A DNA stretch of 64,000 bases from assembly GCA_050084985.1 (NCBI GenBank), contig JBITNC010000001.1, forward strand, positions 146,878,001-146,942,000. The letters are read 5' to 3'. The notes below the pieces were generated by a model that worked only from the letters and a program-made list of their open reading frames with translations, was not told the DNA's origin and did no database searches. Source of the stretch: Nageia nagi. Its lineage: Eukaryota > Pinophyta. Made by a program: the position numbers and the translations under genes. Below, piece after piece: positions 23,801-38,800 of this stretch. Position 1 is the first letter of the stretch. Every line of letters starts with the position of its first letter.

Positions 23801-26800
23801 TAAGGCATATGGAGTTTGTTTTCTAGTTTAGAATATTTTCTTATCTTTACCGAAATTCATTCAAGTTCACGATCATATCAGAATTTTGTAGCTGCAGAAA
23901 GAGAAACTAGTTTTAAAAGAAAATAAAAATAAAGAAAGTAAAAAAAAGAATAGAACAAGGGACAGGTTTTTGAGAAACAAGATGAGACTTGTCACAAGCG
24001 AAGTATTGTCTAAATCGTTAGCTTTCTGGGTTAATGCCTTAACTCATGAGTGACTGTCTTGTCTGGTGCTTCTCTTCACCCTCCCATCTGCCTCTTTTAA
24101 ATTTTAAATACAAGCACAAGCTTTAAAAAAAAGCACAAACTTTAAAAAAGAAAAAAACAGTAAACTCTTATGGTTTGTTTCTAAAAGTTTGTGATTGTAA
24201 ATCACAATCACAAATTAAAAACAAAAATAGTAAACCCTAGTTATTTTTTTCAGTTTGTGATTGTAATTTACAATCACAAACTTAAAAAAAAAAAAAAACA
24301 GAAACCCTAGTTACCCTACAATCAATTTTAATTTTTTATCAAGCAATCACAAATTTATAAAACCCTATTGCATATTTTTATCAAATGAAAAGAAAAAACA
24401 AAACCCCCGTCACTATGTTAAAAGCAAGCAAAATTGAAAACAAACCAAGAAAGAGAATGTAAAAGATAGATATATAAGTTTATCTAAATTCCTTAGCTTG
24501 TGGGTGTGTTGGTGTCACTTGGTGGATGATAGATTCTTCTCAACTCAGAAAATTTGTTTTAAAGGAGAGAAATCATGTTTTTTAGCTGTAAAATGCCTTT
24601 TTCCTCTCTTTCACCTTTCTCCTAGCAGCTGTAAACTGTAAAATGACATATTGGAGGGGGTTCCTTAGTTTTTAAGTCACTTTTAAATTTTTACTGAATT
24701 TGGTGAGTTTGAGCATCGGGAAGCATCGATTTTGGTGATTCCAAGCTGTTCAGACTGGCCAAAGCCTACTTCAGAATGAGTCTGATTACACTAGTTTTGC
24801 CACACCTCCATGAGTATCTGCTTTTTTGGGGTGATTGATGATGGCAACATTTTCTCTGCTCTTGACATACCAATGCTAAAGAGAAGTTGTGTTACTAACT
24901 CATTTATGTGGAATGGTGGTAGCACGTCTTGGCCAATAGTTCTACTTATCTTTTTTATTAGCAAGCCCTTGAATCTCTAGTCTGTAGTGTATATGAAAGC
25001 TTCTTCTAGTCTTTTTGATCTACTTTGTTCACTTGTCAAGATTAGCAGCATTTCTTTCTTTCTTTCTTTCTTCATATATAGTTGGGGTCTCTGGGAGTTT
25101 GTCACCCTTTTTTTAGCAACAAATCATTCTTACACAGGCCATTTGTGCTAGCTTTGTATTTACCTGTACGATAATTGTACATAGATACATTTGTACCATA
25201 TACTGTTACAGACAATGCCATACTTTTGTTTTTTAATCTTTGGGTTCTTTGTCGATTATTTTGGAGCTCTCGCTCTTTTACTTCTGAAAACATTGCCACA
25301 GATGTACTTTTGAGTCCTATTAACCTTTCAAAACACGCATATGTATGAAACCTTTTTACTTTTCAAAACATTGTGATGGATGTACTTTTCAGTCCTATTG
25401 ATGTTTGAACACATATGGAAATATGCATCCAAACGCTCATGTAAGGCTTGTACGTATGCGCTTGCAACCCATCTTCAACTTTTTTTGAGAGATGTCTTCT
25501 ACAAATTTGTAAGCGACCCATGCTCAAAGAAGGAAATGCACATAGTAGATTATTTGGCAGGGACTAATATATTTCTACTTTGAATCAAATCACAATGGTG
25601 GAGAGTTGACCAATAATCTGTATCCTCTTCATTGACAATTACGTAAGTAGCTTCAAAAAAATTACCAAGCTCTTGGATAGTTCCCTCCACATATTTGAGT
25701 GAGCTGAAAGGTGAATACAAAATCTTAGGCTTCCCATTCGACTTCATGCCTAATGCAGTTTGATCCTTGGTTCTTTTCTTGTGCAGCCTTTGAGTAATAT
25801 GATTAAATTCATATTATATTAGTTTTGGATCTAAAAAGGTGACATGGGAAGGACTTATGCCAACATCTGGTTTTTAAGGTTTAGTAGTTGGGATTTATTT
25901 GACTTGTTTCCCCTTATCGTTTCTTTGAAGTACATAGCAAAATCCTTTTATAGATTTAAAAACCTTTGAGGATTGGCATAAATAGTCTGTTCCAGGCAAG
26001 AATCCTATGATGTATTCGTTCTAGACCAAATAGGTTGTTTACTTCTTTAGAAGTTCTGATTTCTATTGCAACTAGTCATCAAGTCTCATAATTTGCAATG
26101 CGAGAACCTCTTGTAGAAAACGTTTTTGAACACATGCTTTGCAAAAGAAATATAAATATAATTTTCTTTTGGCTGAATCAAAGTTTGATTTGGTATGCCT
26201 AAAACTCGGGAATGGTGTTTCCTCCATTGGTCTTCTTTCTATGCTTATGTGAAATGTGTTTTTTGCTTCACTGAGCTCCAGTTATTTTCATCCTCTGAAC
26301 AGGTGCCAACAATTTGGTTCCCATGGAGATAGCCTTGAAGATTGCTCATAAAATTAAAAGAGATGAAAGATTTGCTGTGTATGTAGTTATACCCATGTGG
26401 CCTGAAGGTGTTCCAACTAGTGCAGCTGTACAAGAAATACTGTATTGGCAGGTAAAATAACTGTATAATGGGATGATCGAGATTTTCCTTAATCTATTAT
26501 TCCTTTAAATTAGATTCACATTAAAAAGGGGAAACTGGAATATTTTAATATTGTTTAAAGTTCTGTTCTGGAAGATGTAATCATTGATTGAAAATTGAAT
26601 TGCGTTTTGGTTGAGTGACGTTTTTTACCTACTGCTTGAAAATAGGTTAATTAAAGTGTTCTTCTCTCTGCCAAGAAAATTCACCATGTGAATAGGAAAA
26701 TTGATATTTTAACACAATGTGAAAAAACTAATATTTCTTTTTGGTTATTTGCTGTAAAAGCATATATATTGTGTTGTTGAAATATGTTTAAGGTCATAGA

Positions 26801-29800
26801 GACCGTACAAATACTGTTTCCATTTGCAGCTCATGATAGAATAATTTATCTATGCTACATCACATTCTCTGTTCAATGTTTGATCAATGTCATTCAGAAG
26901 AAAAACGTTTGACTAATATCGGATTTTATGACATGATCTAGCTGCAAGGCTTCATAGTTACACCCTAGAATGGAATCGTCTTTAGCTTCTTCTAGAAGTC
27001 TTTGTGGCCTGCTTATATCCTTTTCGGTATTTACTAGAATTTTGCCTACATTTCAGGATTCCTACTCTTTGGAATCCTGAAATGGATCTGTATTTTTGGT
27101 GATGTAAGGAAATTAAATTTCTGTCATCTTTTGTTGTAATTTTTTGTTGTCAAACCCAAATGGTTTATAAGACTGCTACATAGGATACACGTTGCCCCCT
27201 CTAAAAGGACTGTATCCTTGTATCCTCGTTTCTGGATATAAGGATACTCCGTAGGATATATTTTCCACTTTCAGTTTCAGGCTAAATAAGTTAAAGTTTC
27301 TGTATTTTTTATAATATATATTATATATAATATTGTCGTTACCTCTTGCTGCCCCCCTGTTTCTTAAAAATTGGTCTTCATCCCCCACCATTTCCGAATA
27401 CGTGTTTTCCCATTTCCGCCATTCCTGTCCCTGATTCTCCAACTAATGTTGGTTTATAATGATCCATGTTTTCCATAGATGCATGTGTCATACCCAGCTA
27501 TTATATGTCTAGTGTGGTCTGTAGGATGTGAATTGTAACTTGTCACTTTATACACAATGAAAATAAAGAGTGTTTAGAAAACATCAAAACTAAGTACAAT
27601 ATCTGTACTACTGTAACTTCCATAACTAAATCAATATGTGTACATGCATGTTTATCATACATTAGCAACGACTTAACTATGCGATGATGTACTTGGCATC
27701 TGTCCTCTGTGCTATACGTGAGATAAATACTAAATAGTTCACAACCGATCAAGTATGATGATTTATGGTAACCATGCACAGCCAAAAGTAGTATGCCTCA
27801 TAAACATTACGTAATATCCATAACACAATACTTTATTAAGCTATGTACAATGACAACTCAACATAATACCTGTAATGTGAACAAACTCAACATATTCTGT
27901 AGACAATACACATATGTTGATGGTGTCCATGCACAATTCAAATGGCTGCCTAGAGGGTGACACACTCCTATGGTATTCAATTAGTATTAAGAGGTAATTT
28001 AAGGGGTAGTCTTCAGTAGGATTGCATGGAAAAGGCTTTACATTCAGCTATAAATAGTTGGTTAACATGGTTTTCTCTCATTGTACCATCATTCATTAGT
28101 ATTAATTATCAAACACCTATATATTCAAGGCATCTTTTGGATAAGACCATATTTCCTCTCTTTGAGCTGAGTGGTGGGAGTACAATCCAAATTCAGTTGT
28201 AGTGGTGCCCCCAAATCATATCCAATTTTATTGATGTCTTTTGCAAGGGTTATCAGAACCCTAGGCTTTTTAATTGGAACCTCAGTTATTCAATTGTACT
28301 TTATGTTGGTTGTTGAATATTACTTAATAATGTTTTTCTTTTTTATATATTAAATCTCTATGGGATGGCTTTTACCGTTGTTTTTTCCCCCTTTTATAAG
28401 AACGTGTTCTTGTAGGTATATTTTTACTGTCAAGCAATTCATATTTTGCATTCAGTCTTCTGCTTGTCTAGTACTGGTGCGATCTTTGATAGTTTCTAGC
28501 GGCAGACCATTTTACTTGTCTTTGAGCTACTCCTTAGTAGTACCCATTTTTTATGCCTTAGGGAAATTGAGAAGACCAAGAAAAAGGAGACAGGGAAGTT
28601 CTCCCAGTCATCGTGTTCTACATCATTATTTTGTGCTATACTAGTTCACAGCCGAAAATAATTCCTTTGTCTCAGATAGCAAAGGCATACAGAGTAAAGG
28701 GTGTAGTCTATCTTAGTGGAAATAAAAATGACAAATGGTCATGCTCCCTGCATTTTTCTATTGTGAATGGAACTTGTACCATTTTTGGAGCTGTTGTGAC
28801 TTTTAAGTTGTATGATGTAACTGATGGCACCACATTATTGCAAACAAATTTTGACTTTCCATGCAGTTGGTACCGATTGCAGTTCTTATGAATGAGTTGT
28901 TAGTGGGCTTTCCTCAAAATCAATTATTTTGCTCTCTTCATACAGCATCCTTAGGAACATGCTTTCCAACTTCACAAGCTTTTGTCTTTATTGCTAACAG
29001 TCACAGCAAATCATGTGGATGATCCAAAAAAACAACAAACTTTCATTCTAGCGGTGTTGCTTTTATGGTACAAGCCATAGGGGTACAACCACTATCATCA
29101 TCCATGCTTGGTAGAAGCCATGTTGGAACAAATGGCTTTAAAATTTAAAGTATTATCAAGTATTGAGGGCATATAAGTCAGCCCATAAAAGAATTAATGA
29201 ATACAAGTCTATTGGAAAATCACTGTTATATAAGCTTACAGACAAGCAAACAGGTCTTCTTGCTCAGAAGAATGCATATAGGCAAGAATACAGATGCATC
29301 TATTTGTCTTGATCTAGAAACCTATGAATAAATTGTTGAAATAAAAGCCTATGGGAAACATTCAAGGTGGTCTTTGAGTCCTTTCACTGTCAAATTGAGG
29401 AAAACTGGAGTGTCAATCTAGTTTTCCATTGCATCCTAATAGAATTGGTAAAGAATGCAAAAAACTGTGTATCTAAAGGTGTTTTGGTCATGGTGTCTCT
29501 CTGTAGTCTGTGCTAACTGGTAAGCTTCCATTTCACTTTTGTTTTAGACTTGAGTAACGCTTTGCAAGTTTCTACGTAGTTTGTGATGTGTGCTAGTACA
29601 AGGAAGGTGGTCTCTGTCTGGTGTGTCATGTTATTGTCAAATGGATTTGGGCATTGAGTATTTCCCCCTAGTTTTCTTGTGTTTATTTCTTTCCTTTTCA
29701 TTAGAAGCTTTGGTTGTTCCTATCTATCTGTCTATCTTTCTATCTGTTTATGCAATAAGGAGTGTGGGTAGCTTTCCACACTATTCTTAATCTCAATTCT

Positions 29801-32800
29801 GCATCAACATCTGAAAATATTCCAATGATGGGCATAAATGATGGTTTTGAGTTCACTTTTCCTCTGATGCTCAGACCAGATGCAGGTTTCATATATATAT
29901 ATATATATTTATTATGTACTGATTTTATTTCATAACCTTTCTCTTACAGAAACAGACAATGGAGATGATGTATGGTGTTATTGCCGATGCGATAAAAGAT
30001 GCAGGGTTGTCAGAGTCACGCCATCCACAAGATTATTTGAATTTTTATTGCCTTGGAAAGAGGGAACCTAAGGATGATTCTGAGCCACCCCCACCAAATC
30101 CACCTCCTGAAAGCAGCAGCCAGGTACTGATTTACTATTTATAAAAGATTATATAGGATCACATTAGTCTATTTTATCCATTATGTGCTATTTCAGATTT
30201 GCCCATATTTTAATACATTGGTACTTAGACATGAGTATCAAAATTAATAGGAAATTAGTATCTCAATCGTTTCTCTAAACAAAGCACCAGTATACATGCT
30301 TGATGTATTTGTCCGCTCTCTTAACTGTTTCACAATTGTTGTGGTCAGACTAATTGCTTCAGTCTAGGTCACATGCATATGTTATTGTATACCAAGACCA
30401 GTATTGATGTTTTATGGTTTGGTTTCTTCATATGCTCAATCAAAGTAGTATACATGTGGGAAACAACTTCATTTGATTGGGATTTACAGAAAATTTGTTT
30501 TGTGTGAGATAGATTGCTATCTTTTGAGTCCCAATCACAAATTTTTCCTTCGTTTTGAAGGCAGCCTATTTTACCATAGTGCTATCAAGTGACTCCTCAG
30601 ATGAGGTTATATTGAATATAACAACCAGTTGGCCTAATGCTTTCTCATATTCTGAGTATTTGCTCAGTAGAAACATACAATTATACTGTTAGGTGTCCGT
30701 ACAAATTGCAAATTCTTAATGTCCTGACATGTTGGAATTAATTTAAATCATATTGCTGCAATCTGGTTCCAGCTTCTGTAATAGAGGAATCAAATAAATG
30801 ACTACATATAGGAAAAAAATTAAGTTGATTTTACTGCATTTGATAACAATTTTGTTTATGGTTTTATTTGTAGCAATTTCTAAAGTATATCCTTCCAATT
30901 TTGGGGTATAAAATTTACAATGTACTTATGAGAATTCAGAGTATGTACAAAAAACTTAATAAGTTTTATGGCAGTGTTTTTTGGTCTCTTTTCCTTTTTA
31001 ATAATAGTAAACCCTGTTTTGGATGTTGGAGAAGGGTACTTCATCTCTATCTGGCTACCTGAGACGGCATGGATAGTGTAGTACACGGAAATTGTGGAAA
31101 GTTTGTGGGAGTCGAACACTGGCCTCCACTATGGAAATTACCTTTCTTTTCACTATTACACCTACTGCAGGTGGGGTAATTTTATGGCATTGTTCACTGG
31201 GATTGACACCATCTAGTAACTTAAGTAATTATGATGATTTTCGAAGGTTTTGTATGTCATTTGGTTGAAAGGAAATAGACTTGGTTGAAATATTGGTAAT
31301 GTCTTGAATAAATTGAAAAAAATCTTTTAAGAATTCAAAATTGTGCCTTAAATACTGGAGATCTTTGTCAAGTTTACTTAATGATGTTTTCTTTGAGCTT
31401 TGCAACCAATGGAGCAAACAGAAACCTTAGCGTATGGGTCAAACCAAGATAATGTCTCTTGCAGTGATGGGGAATTTCTTAGATTTCGACATCCACCTTT
31501 TTAGTATGATGAGGATTCATGTTATAAGGTCATCTTCTTATCGTATTTGAGCACTTGGAAAATAGACATTAGCACGAGGTAGCTCTTTCTATATATATAT
31601 ATATCATGCCATGTCTAAGAGAACACATCTTTTAAGTCGTAGGCAGGCACTCTTATGAGAGAGTGGGGATTCAAGTCACAATCCATCCCAACTTTGTTGC
31701 GATGATCATTACATTCCAATTTATTTTTTGTAGGTAAGAACTCCCAAACTATATGTTGATATAGCTGTTTGGCTTGTATATATGATCAACAATAATCTGC
31801 ATATTGACAGCAATATTGTATAGAGATGATCATGAAATTGTTTGAGGCATTCAAGACAATGTTTATCTCTTAATGCAACGTATTATAAACCTATGCAATG
31901 ACATATCTGCCTTGAGCTTGTAAGAAACCCAACTTTTGTACAATTTTTTTGCGAGGTCAGATATTTGTTTAGAACAGTGCCCTGTCTGAACAACCATAAA
32001 CTTATACACTTTTCTTTGATTATTTATTTAGTCAACTATATATGGACATCCCCAAACCAGATGAATGCTAAGATGTGGTGAAGAATGTCTTGTATACTAT
32101 ATTTTATCTAGTAAAACTGAAAGTTTGCATGAACTGTTTTGCAATATCTGCTTAGTGTATGTTTGCTGTATATTTTATAAATATGCCATGCTTTTGACAC
32201 ATGCTAAACTATAGTATAGAACTTATAAACCCAAATAGACTTGTGTGACATTTCTTGTTTAGTGTATATAAGTAGCTTAGGATAATTCGATTCTTCAAAT
32301 TTAGGTATACTGATGTGCTTTTCAATATTAGAAAATGGGTACCTCATCACCTAAGTTGAACCATAGTTACCATGTCTTTCCGAACTTGGTCTGTATTTGA
32401 TCTGGACTGAATTTCTACGGGTGACCAGACCCCTTAAGTTCTACCATGAATAATAGCTTATAGCAGGGACTGCATGTTAGAAATATTCAAATAATACATT
32501 AGTAAAATATTAGATACATTAGGCATCTAAGAAATAATAAACTAACACTACTAATGTTAGTTTGTTAAATATTATGGTCTCTCCTATAACTTTTTCTATA
32601 TGGGAGTGTAACTCCCACTCAAATGTATTGTAATTGTTTGGGAGGAAACCTTAATACTAATATATGATATTAGTATTTTTAATAATGTTAATGTTTAATT
32701 AACATTATTAATATCTATTTACATTATTTATAAATACTTAACGTATCTATTGTACCAACTAATGTATTATTTCTAACACCTCCCATAATACATTAGATCT

Positions 32801-35800
32801 TCAAGGAACTTGAAAGGAAGCTATGATAGTGGTCAAACTTTCCACTGTTGGGAGATTTGGTGTAGACATCTGCAATTTGCTCGTTCGTGGAAATGTAGCA
32901 AAGCTGAATGTTGTGCAATGAAACATGGTTCCAAATGAAGTGCACCTGTATGTCAATGTGTTTGGTGCGCTCGTGGAAAACATGATTACAAACCATCTTT
33001 AGTACACTTTGATTGTCACAATGCAGAATTGTAGGTTGTTTCTATGGAATTCCAATGTTTGTCAAAATGCGACGTAACTATATTGCTTCACAAACAACAT
33101 TAGTTGCAGCACAATATTTCGATGCTCTGCTTCTTGCTATCCCATGAAATCGACTCAGATCCAAGAAATAACTCATATCCTTTCAGCAATCTTCTATCAT
33201 CGAAGGATCTTCCATAATCTGCATTCGTGTATCTAGTCAAGATGAACTTATCATTCTTCTTGTATTCTAGACCTTAATTGTTAGTGCCACATATGTATCT
33301 AAGAACATGCTTTTATGCGGTCTAGTGGGCTTTCATTGGTTCATGCATAAATCGCCAAAGATAGCTAACAACGAAGAAAATATTCAGCTTGGTGTATGCA
33401 AGGTAAATTAACCTTCCAATCAATTGACGATAGAGAGTTGCATTTACCGGTGGGAACTATCATGACGTGACAAATGTAAACCAAGTTCAATTGATGTTGA
33501 CATTAGTTGACACTATGTCATCTTAAATTTCTCCAACAAACTCTTGGATTACTTCATTTGTGAAACAAAATTTCAGTTCTGCATGTGCTAAACCTCCAAT
33601 TCAAGGCTATAGTGAAGTAGACCAAGGTCAGTCATGTCGAATGATCTTTTATGGTCATCTTTGCAAGATCTGATCAACTCCTTTGTACAACCTGTGATAA
33701 TCATATCATCAACATATACTACAACAATGACAATCACCCCACCCCCCCCCGTCCCCTCGCCATGTTGTCGAAGGTAGAGGTTAGAATCATATGGACTCCT
33801 ATTAAGCCATGTTGTAGTATGTGTTTATCAATTTTGATGTACCAAGCTCTTGAAGCTTGTTTCAAACCATACATAGACTTGATCAATATACACACTTTTT
33901 CTTTTCTTGAATCAACAACAAACCCTTCAGGTTGTTGCTTGTAGATCTCTTCCTCTAAGTCTCTGTTCAGAAAGATGCTCTTCACATCCATTTGATGTAC
34001 TTTCCAACCATATTATGCAACCATCACAAAAGCAATTTTAATGGTCATCATCTTGGTTGTGGGAGAAAATGTCTCCTCATAGTTTATACCTTCCTCTTGG
34101 GCATATCCTTTGGCAACTAATCTTGCCTTGTGCTTGTCAAGTGTCCCTACAATTTTGTACTTTGTTTTGAACACCCATTTGCATCCAAGTGGCCTTCTTT
34201 CCAGGTGGAAGATCTACTAGCTTCCACTTACCATTCTTCATCAAAGAATCATATTCAGCTTCTATGGCTGATTTCTAACGTGGCAACTCAAGTGCTTCAC
34301 AAACTTTCAAGTTTTGGAGTATTCTTCATTGTTCTCATTAACACCAAATTCACTTCTTCACGAACTTATGCTTCGTGTTCTCGGTTGAAGTAGAGTGTTT
34401 GGTGGAGCACTTAAATGAGAGTCGTGCGGTGTGTCTTCTTGTACCATGTCAATCGACTAGACATATTAGGTGGCTAAGGTAGTAAGCTCACAACTGGGAC
34501 TATTCCATTCCCATTTCATCATCATCAAGTGTGATGATAGGTGTCGTTGCAGGTAGACTAGTTGGTGGATTACTAGTCTCATAAGAAGTTACATCTCTGC
34601 TGATATATATCTTTTGAGTAGTAAGATCCATGAGTATGTAGCCTTTGGATTCGTTACTATACCCAAGAAGAATGCACTTTAAGGATTTTTTATTAATTTC
34701 CTTCCTTAGCTCTTTCGGAATATGCATGTAGTCAGTGCAACCAAAAACTTGAAGATGTGAGATAGATGGTTTCACTGTTTTCTATGCTTCATCAGGTGTC
34801 ATCGGATCAAGAGCTCTTAAAGATGCTTTGGTCAACATATTAATTGCAAAGTTTTCTACTTTGGCCCAAAATGATCCATCAAGTTTTGCATCTTTCAACA
34901 TGCTTTTCACCATTTCCACTATGGTACAATTTTTTCTTTCAACAACTCCATTTTGTTGAGGTATGTATCTCGTGGTCAACTATTGCGAAATGCCATTTTC
35001 TTTCAATAATGTAGAAAATTCTTTTGATGTGTACTTTGCTGCTCGATCTTAATGGAATACATGGATTTGACGACTAGTTTCATTCTCCACAAGTGCTTTG
35101 AACTCCATGAAATACAAATGCACTTCATTCATGACCATGTTTCATTGCACAACATTCAGCTCCGCTACATTTCCACAAAAAAAACAAATTGCAAATGCCT
35201 ACTTCATATTGTCTGTTTGAAGGAAAACCATACCTTTTTTGAGCAATCAACATTTTAATAATACTCTTAATCTATCTTTCTTTGGATTGAAGAGAAATTG
35301 GAATTGAGCAAAACCAAACAATTTTTTGCTTTAAACATCATTACCAAAATATAACTGTCCATGTAGACCCAAATGTTGCAATACATGTTCAAAGTATAGA
35401 TTGTTAACAAAATTTCTTCAAATTAGTTTTAGATCAAAATGAATTATCTTGCACATTTGTATGGCCATGTTCTCTTTTCATTGTTCCATGTTGTACAACC
35501 ATGGTGACCTTGCATTTGTTGTTTTCAATACACATTTCGAGCTACTATTTGCACTTTGCTTGGCTCCTTGTTACATGCATCATTTCTAGGGAAACCTTTA
35601 TCTCTTCCAAAGTTCCTGGCCTTGTTGCCCGATTAGGAATGCTTTTGTTGTGATGGCTTCCAGGTCTAGGCCATTTAGCCAAAAAGTATGCCTCTTGTGC
35701 CTGATTGGAATAACCATGTGCAAAGGGTTAGGGAGCTAACCCTAGCTAGTGAATCACTGTCCCGATGTTACGAATTTAGATTTATAACTAATTCTGCATG

Positions 35801-38800
35801 GAACTTTGATTCTTATTGTCTTTAGTGATTTCTATTTTATCGAGATTTCTATCTACTTTTTATTGCCTTGTTTTTCATAAGTGCCTCCTAAACCACACAC
35901 GCTGGTTTGTCTACATCCCTTTATATTCAGGACCTTCATGTGGAATGGATATTCATGGAGTTTATGACTCCTTGTATATATTATGATGATTAAATATTTA
36001 GAAGTTGTAATGGGGAATTCCTGTGTGAAATGACCTTCATGTTATATTTATATACTGTAGACCTTTATGGTCTTTTACTTTATCCCTCTGAGTTCTTTGG
36101 ACATAGAAAGCCTGATTTTCTTCAATGCAATTAGTGAACATAATTGTTCTTTACCATCATTAGAATTTTGAAGAACCTCTTTTGTACAAGGGTTTATTGT
36201 CAATTGCTATAATTAATATTCTGGCCAGTTCTTCTTTATATTTGTTTAGCGAGACAAGTGTCAGTTTTATGTAACATGGTAACATTCCTTTAATAAACCA
36301 TCTTTTCTTCATTCTGTCCACTGGAGGCATCTTTAATTTTACCATTTGTACCTCCCTTATTTTGTTATATCTACAGCCTTAACCTTTTAAATATTTTAGA
36401 TTGTATATTGCATCTAATCTGTTACTATTACCAAGGTTTGGATTCAGTCTTCGAATCAATTCTTATTTGATGTTTGAGATGTTCTGATTGAAATCCTTTC
36501 CATTGATTGTATGTATTCATGCATGTAGGTAAGAACAATTGGTTCAATTGTTGTAAACCACTTGCGTTTGTTATCCATATCATTCAGAAATTTCTAGAAG
36601 GATATTATTTCTTGTTGCCTTTGAGAATGGGTAATCACATCTTTTCCCTGTATACTGTTAGAAACCTAATCTTTAAGGATTAGGGTATATTAATATAGTA
36701 GTAGTACTTACTATATTTAGTAAATTCGGCTATAGGAATTCATTTTATTTTTAGGAGTAATAAGGAAGTGCATATGAAGAGTCCATATGTAATTCAAAGG
36801 TTATCCATGGAGTTGAATATGTGAAGTTACTTTGTGATGTATTTATTTTTATATCAAAGCTAATACAATGCTTTTTGCCTTGGAGTTATTCTAACTTCTT
36901 ACATTGGTATCAAAGCTTGTGTTGAAGACCAAGAATTCATGAAGAAAAAGATCTTTTGAAGACTAAGAACTTTTGAAGACCAAGATTTGTTGAATACTAA
37001 AATTATAACTCCATTTTATAAAGTAAAACTTTGCCAAAATTTTCCCAGAATCTTTGCTATTTGTTTTTGCAAAATTTGTTCTTCCAAATAAAAAGTTGAG
37101 TCTAAATTCGGATACCCATTTCTGATCTCTTCATTTTCATATATAGGGTCATATATTTTCGAAGTTTTTTTGTATAAAAAATCCAAGTTTGAAATTCTTT
37201 GTATTCGTAGGGTTTCAATCTATTTGATTTGTGGTTTTTCAATGGTGGTATTTTGCGAGACCTTGATTTTGTTGCCATTTACTCTGTATGTGTTTTTTGA
37301 AACCCTATGCCTTTGAAACAAAACCACCCTCATGTGAAACTCGTGTGAACCATATATGACTACATGTGCTTGTTTCTATTATGTGTTTTGTGCCTTTTGC
37401 ATCCATGTATCCTCTCTCTAAAACTATGTGCACTATTTTTTCCCTGCAAAACCATTCACAAAAAAAAAAAACGCATGTTGTTCATACCCCCATGTCAAAC
37501 AACCATTCGCGCCTCTTCCTTTCCACCTATGTGTTGCTCACCATCCACCTCTATGTGGACACACATCGACCAACTTTTTTTTGTTGTTGGATAAACCACT
37601 TGTGAGGGAGAACTTTTTGTCTCGTGATATCATGGCACCATTTATCTTAGGCTTTGAGCCAACGACTGAGGGGCATCCACGCTATCAAAATCCACTAGGG
37701 GCATGATCCTCGCCTCATCCGCACCTACCATCACCTGAAAGGATTTTTGATTTAAATTAAAAATTAAATATTTAAAAAATTTAAAATTTAAATTTTGAAA
37801 TTAAAGTTTAGGTATATAATTTTTTAAAAATTGCAAGTGTATTTTTGCAATAAAATAAACATTTGAACTCCGATTTGGATGATTCTTTTTCTGTTGGATC
37901 TAGAATTTCGAAGACTACAATTTGAGAATAGTGTAAACCTGATTGGTGTTTTGCAAAGACATTTTCTTAGCAAAGATGTGTAAAGAATTTTGAGAAGATT
38001 GTTGAGTTTAAAGATTTGATAAAATGCATTCCCTCGTAAGTATTGTTGGTGTCGTATTGATTTGTAAAGAGAACTATTCGAAGTGGTTTAGAAAACTCAA
38101 ACATAACCTTATTTTCAATGATTTTTGGGTTGGCATTTGTGATGGTGACAATACTCGTACCAAACCGACTAATGCCAAGGAGCTTGCAGTTTGGAACCAT
38201 AAATATATGAAGGTGTATTCTTTGATTGTTGCTTCCGTGAATGAAGAGGTCAATCGCCATATTAGCTCAATTGATGATGCATGTAATTGATTCTCATTTC
38301 GAATTGGAATTGATTCTCATTCTGAATTGGAATTGATCTAATTACAGTTGAAACTTTTCAACCTTAAGTTAAAGGACAATGATCCCATGTTGTTGATACT
38401 TTGTGTGCTTTCCAAAAAGGAAAGAATCCACAATATGATTCTTCTAGAGGTGAAGGTAGTAGGCATGGTCGCAACAGGAATAACAAAGGAGGGGGGTAGA
38501 TCTAATCAAGGTGACTATGGATCTAATCTACATTGTGCTCGATGCGACAAGAATGGACATGATGCAAAAACTTATCGGACACCATGGGACAAAATCAAAG
38601 AGAAACACGAAAATAGGGAGCCAAAATATGAAAAGAGTAAGAAATCTGAAAATGCTCATTTTGTTATTGTTGAGTGCAATACTGGTATTAATGATTTGCT
38701 CAATACTTTATGTGCATCATGGGAAGATGCATTTTTGTTTGATACTGGTGCTTCATGTCACATGTGTTTTAGGAGAGACTTCTTTAAGGAGTTGAATGAT

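Noticed and set aside
24110-24320. CRISPR-like alternation of repeats
   Set aside because: Only two hairpins in A-rich sequence, with no regular spacers; the setting is a plant nuclear genome.
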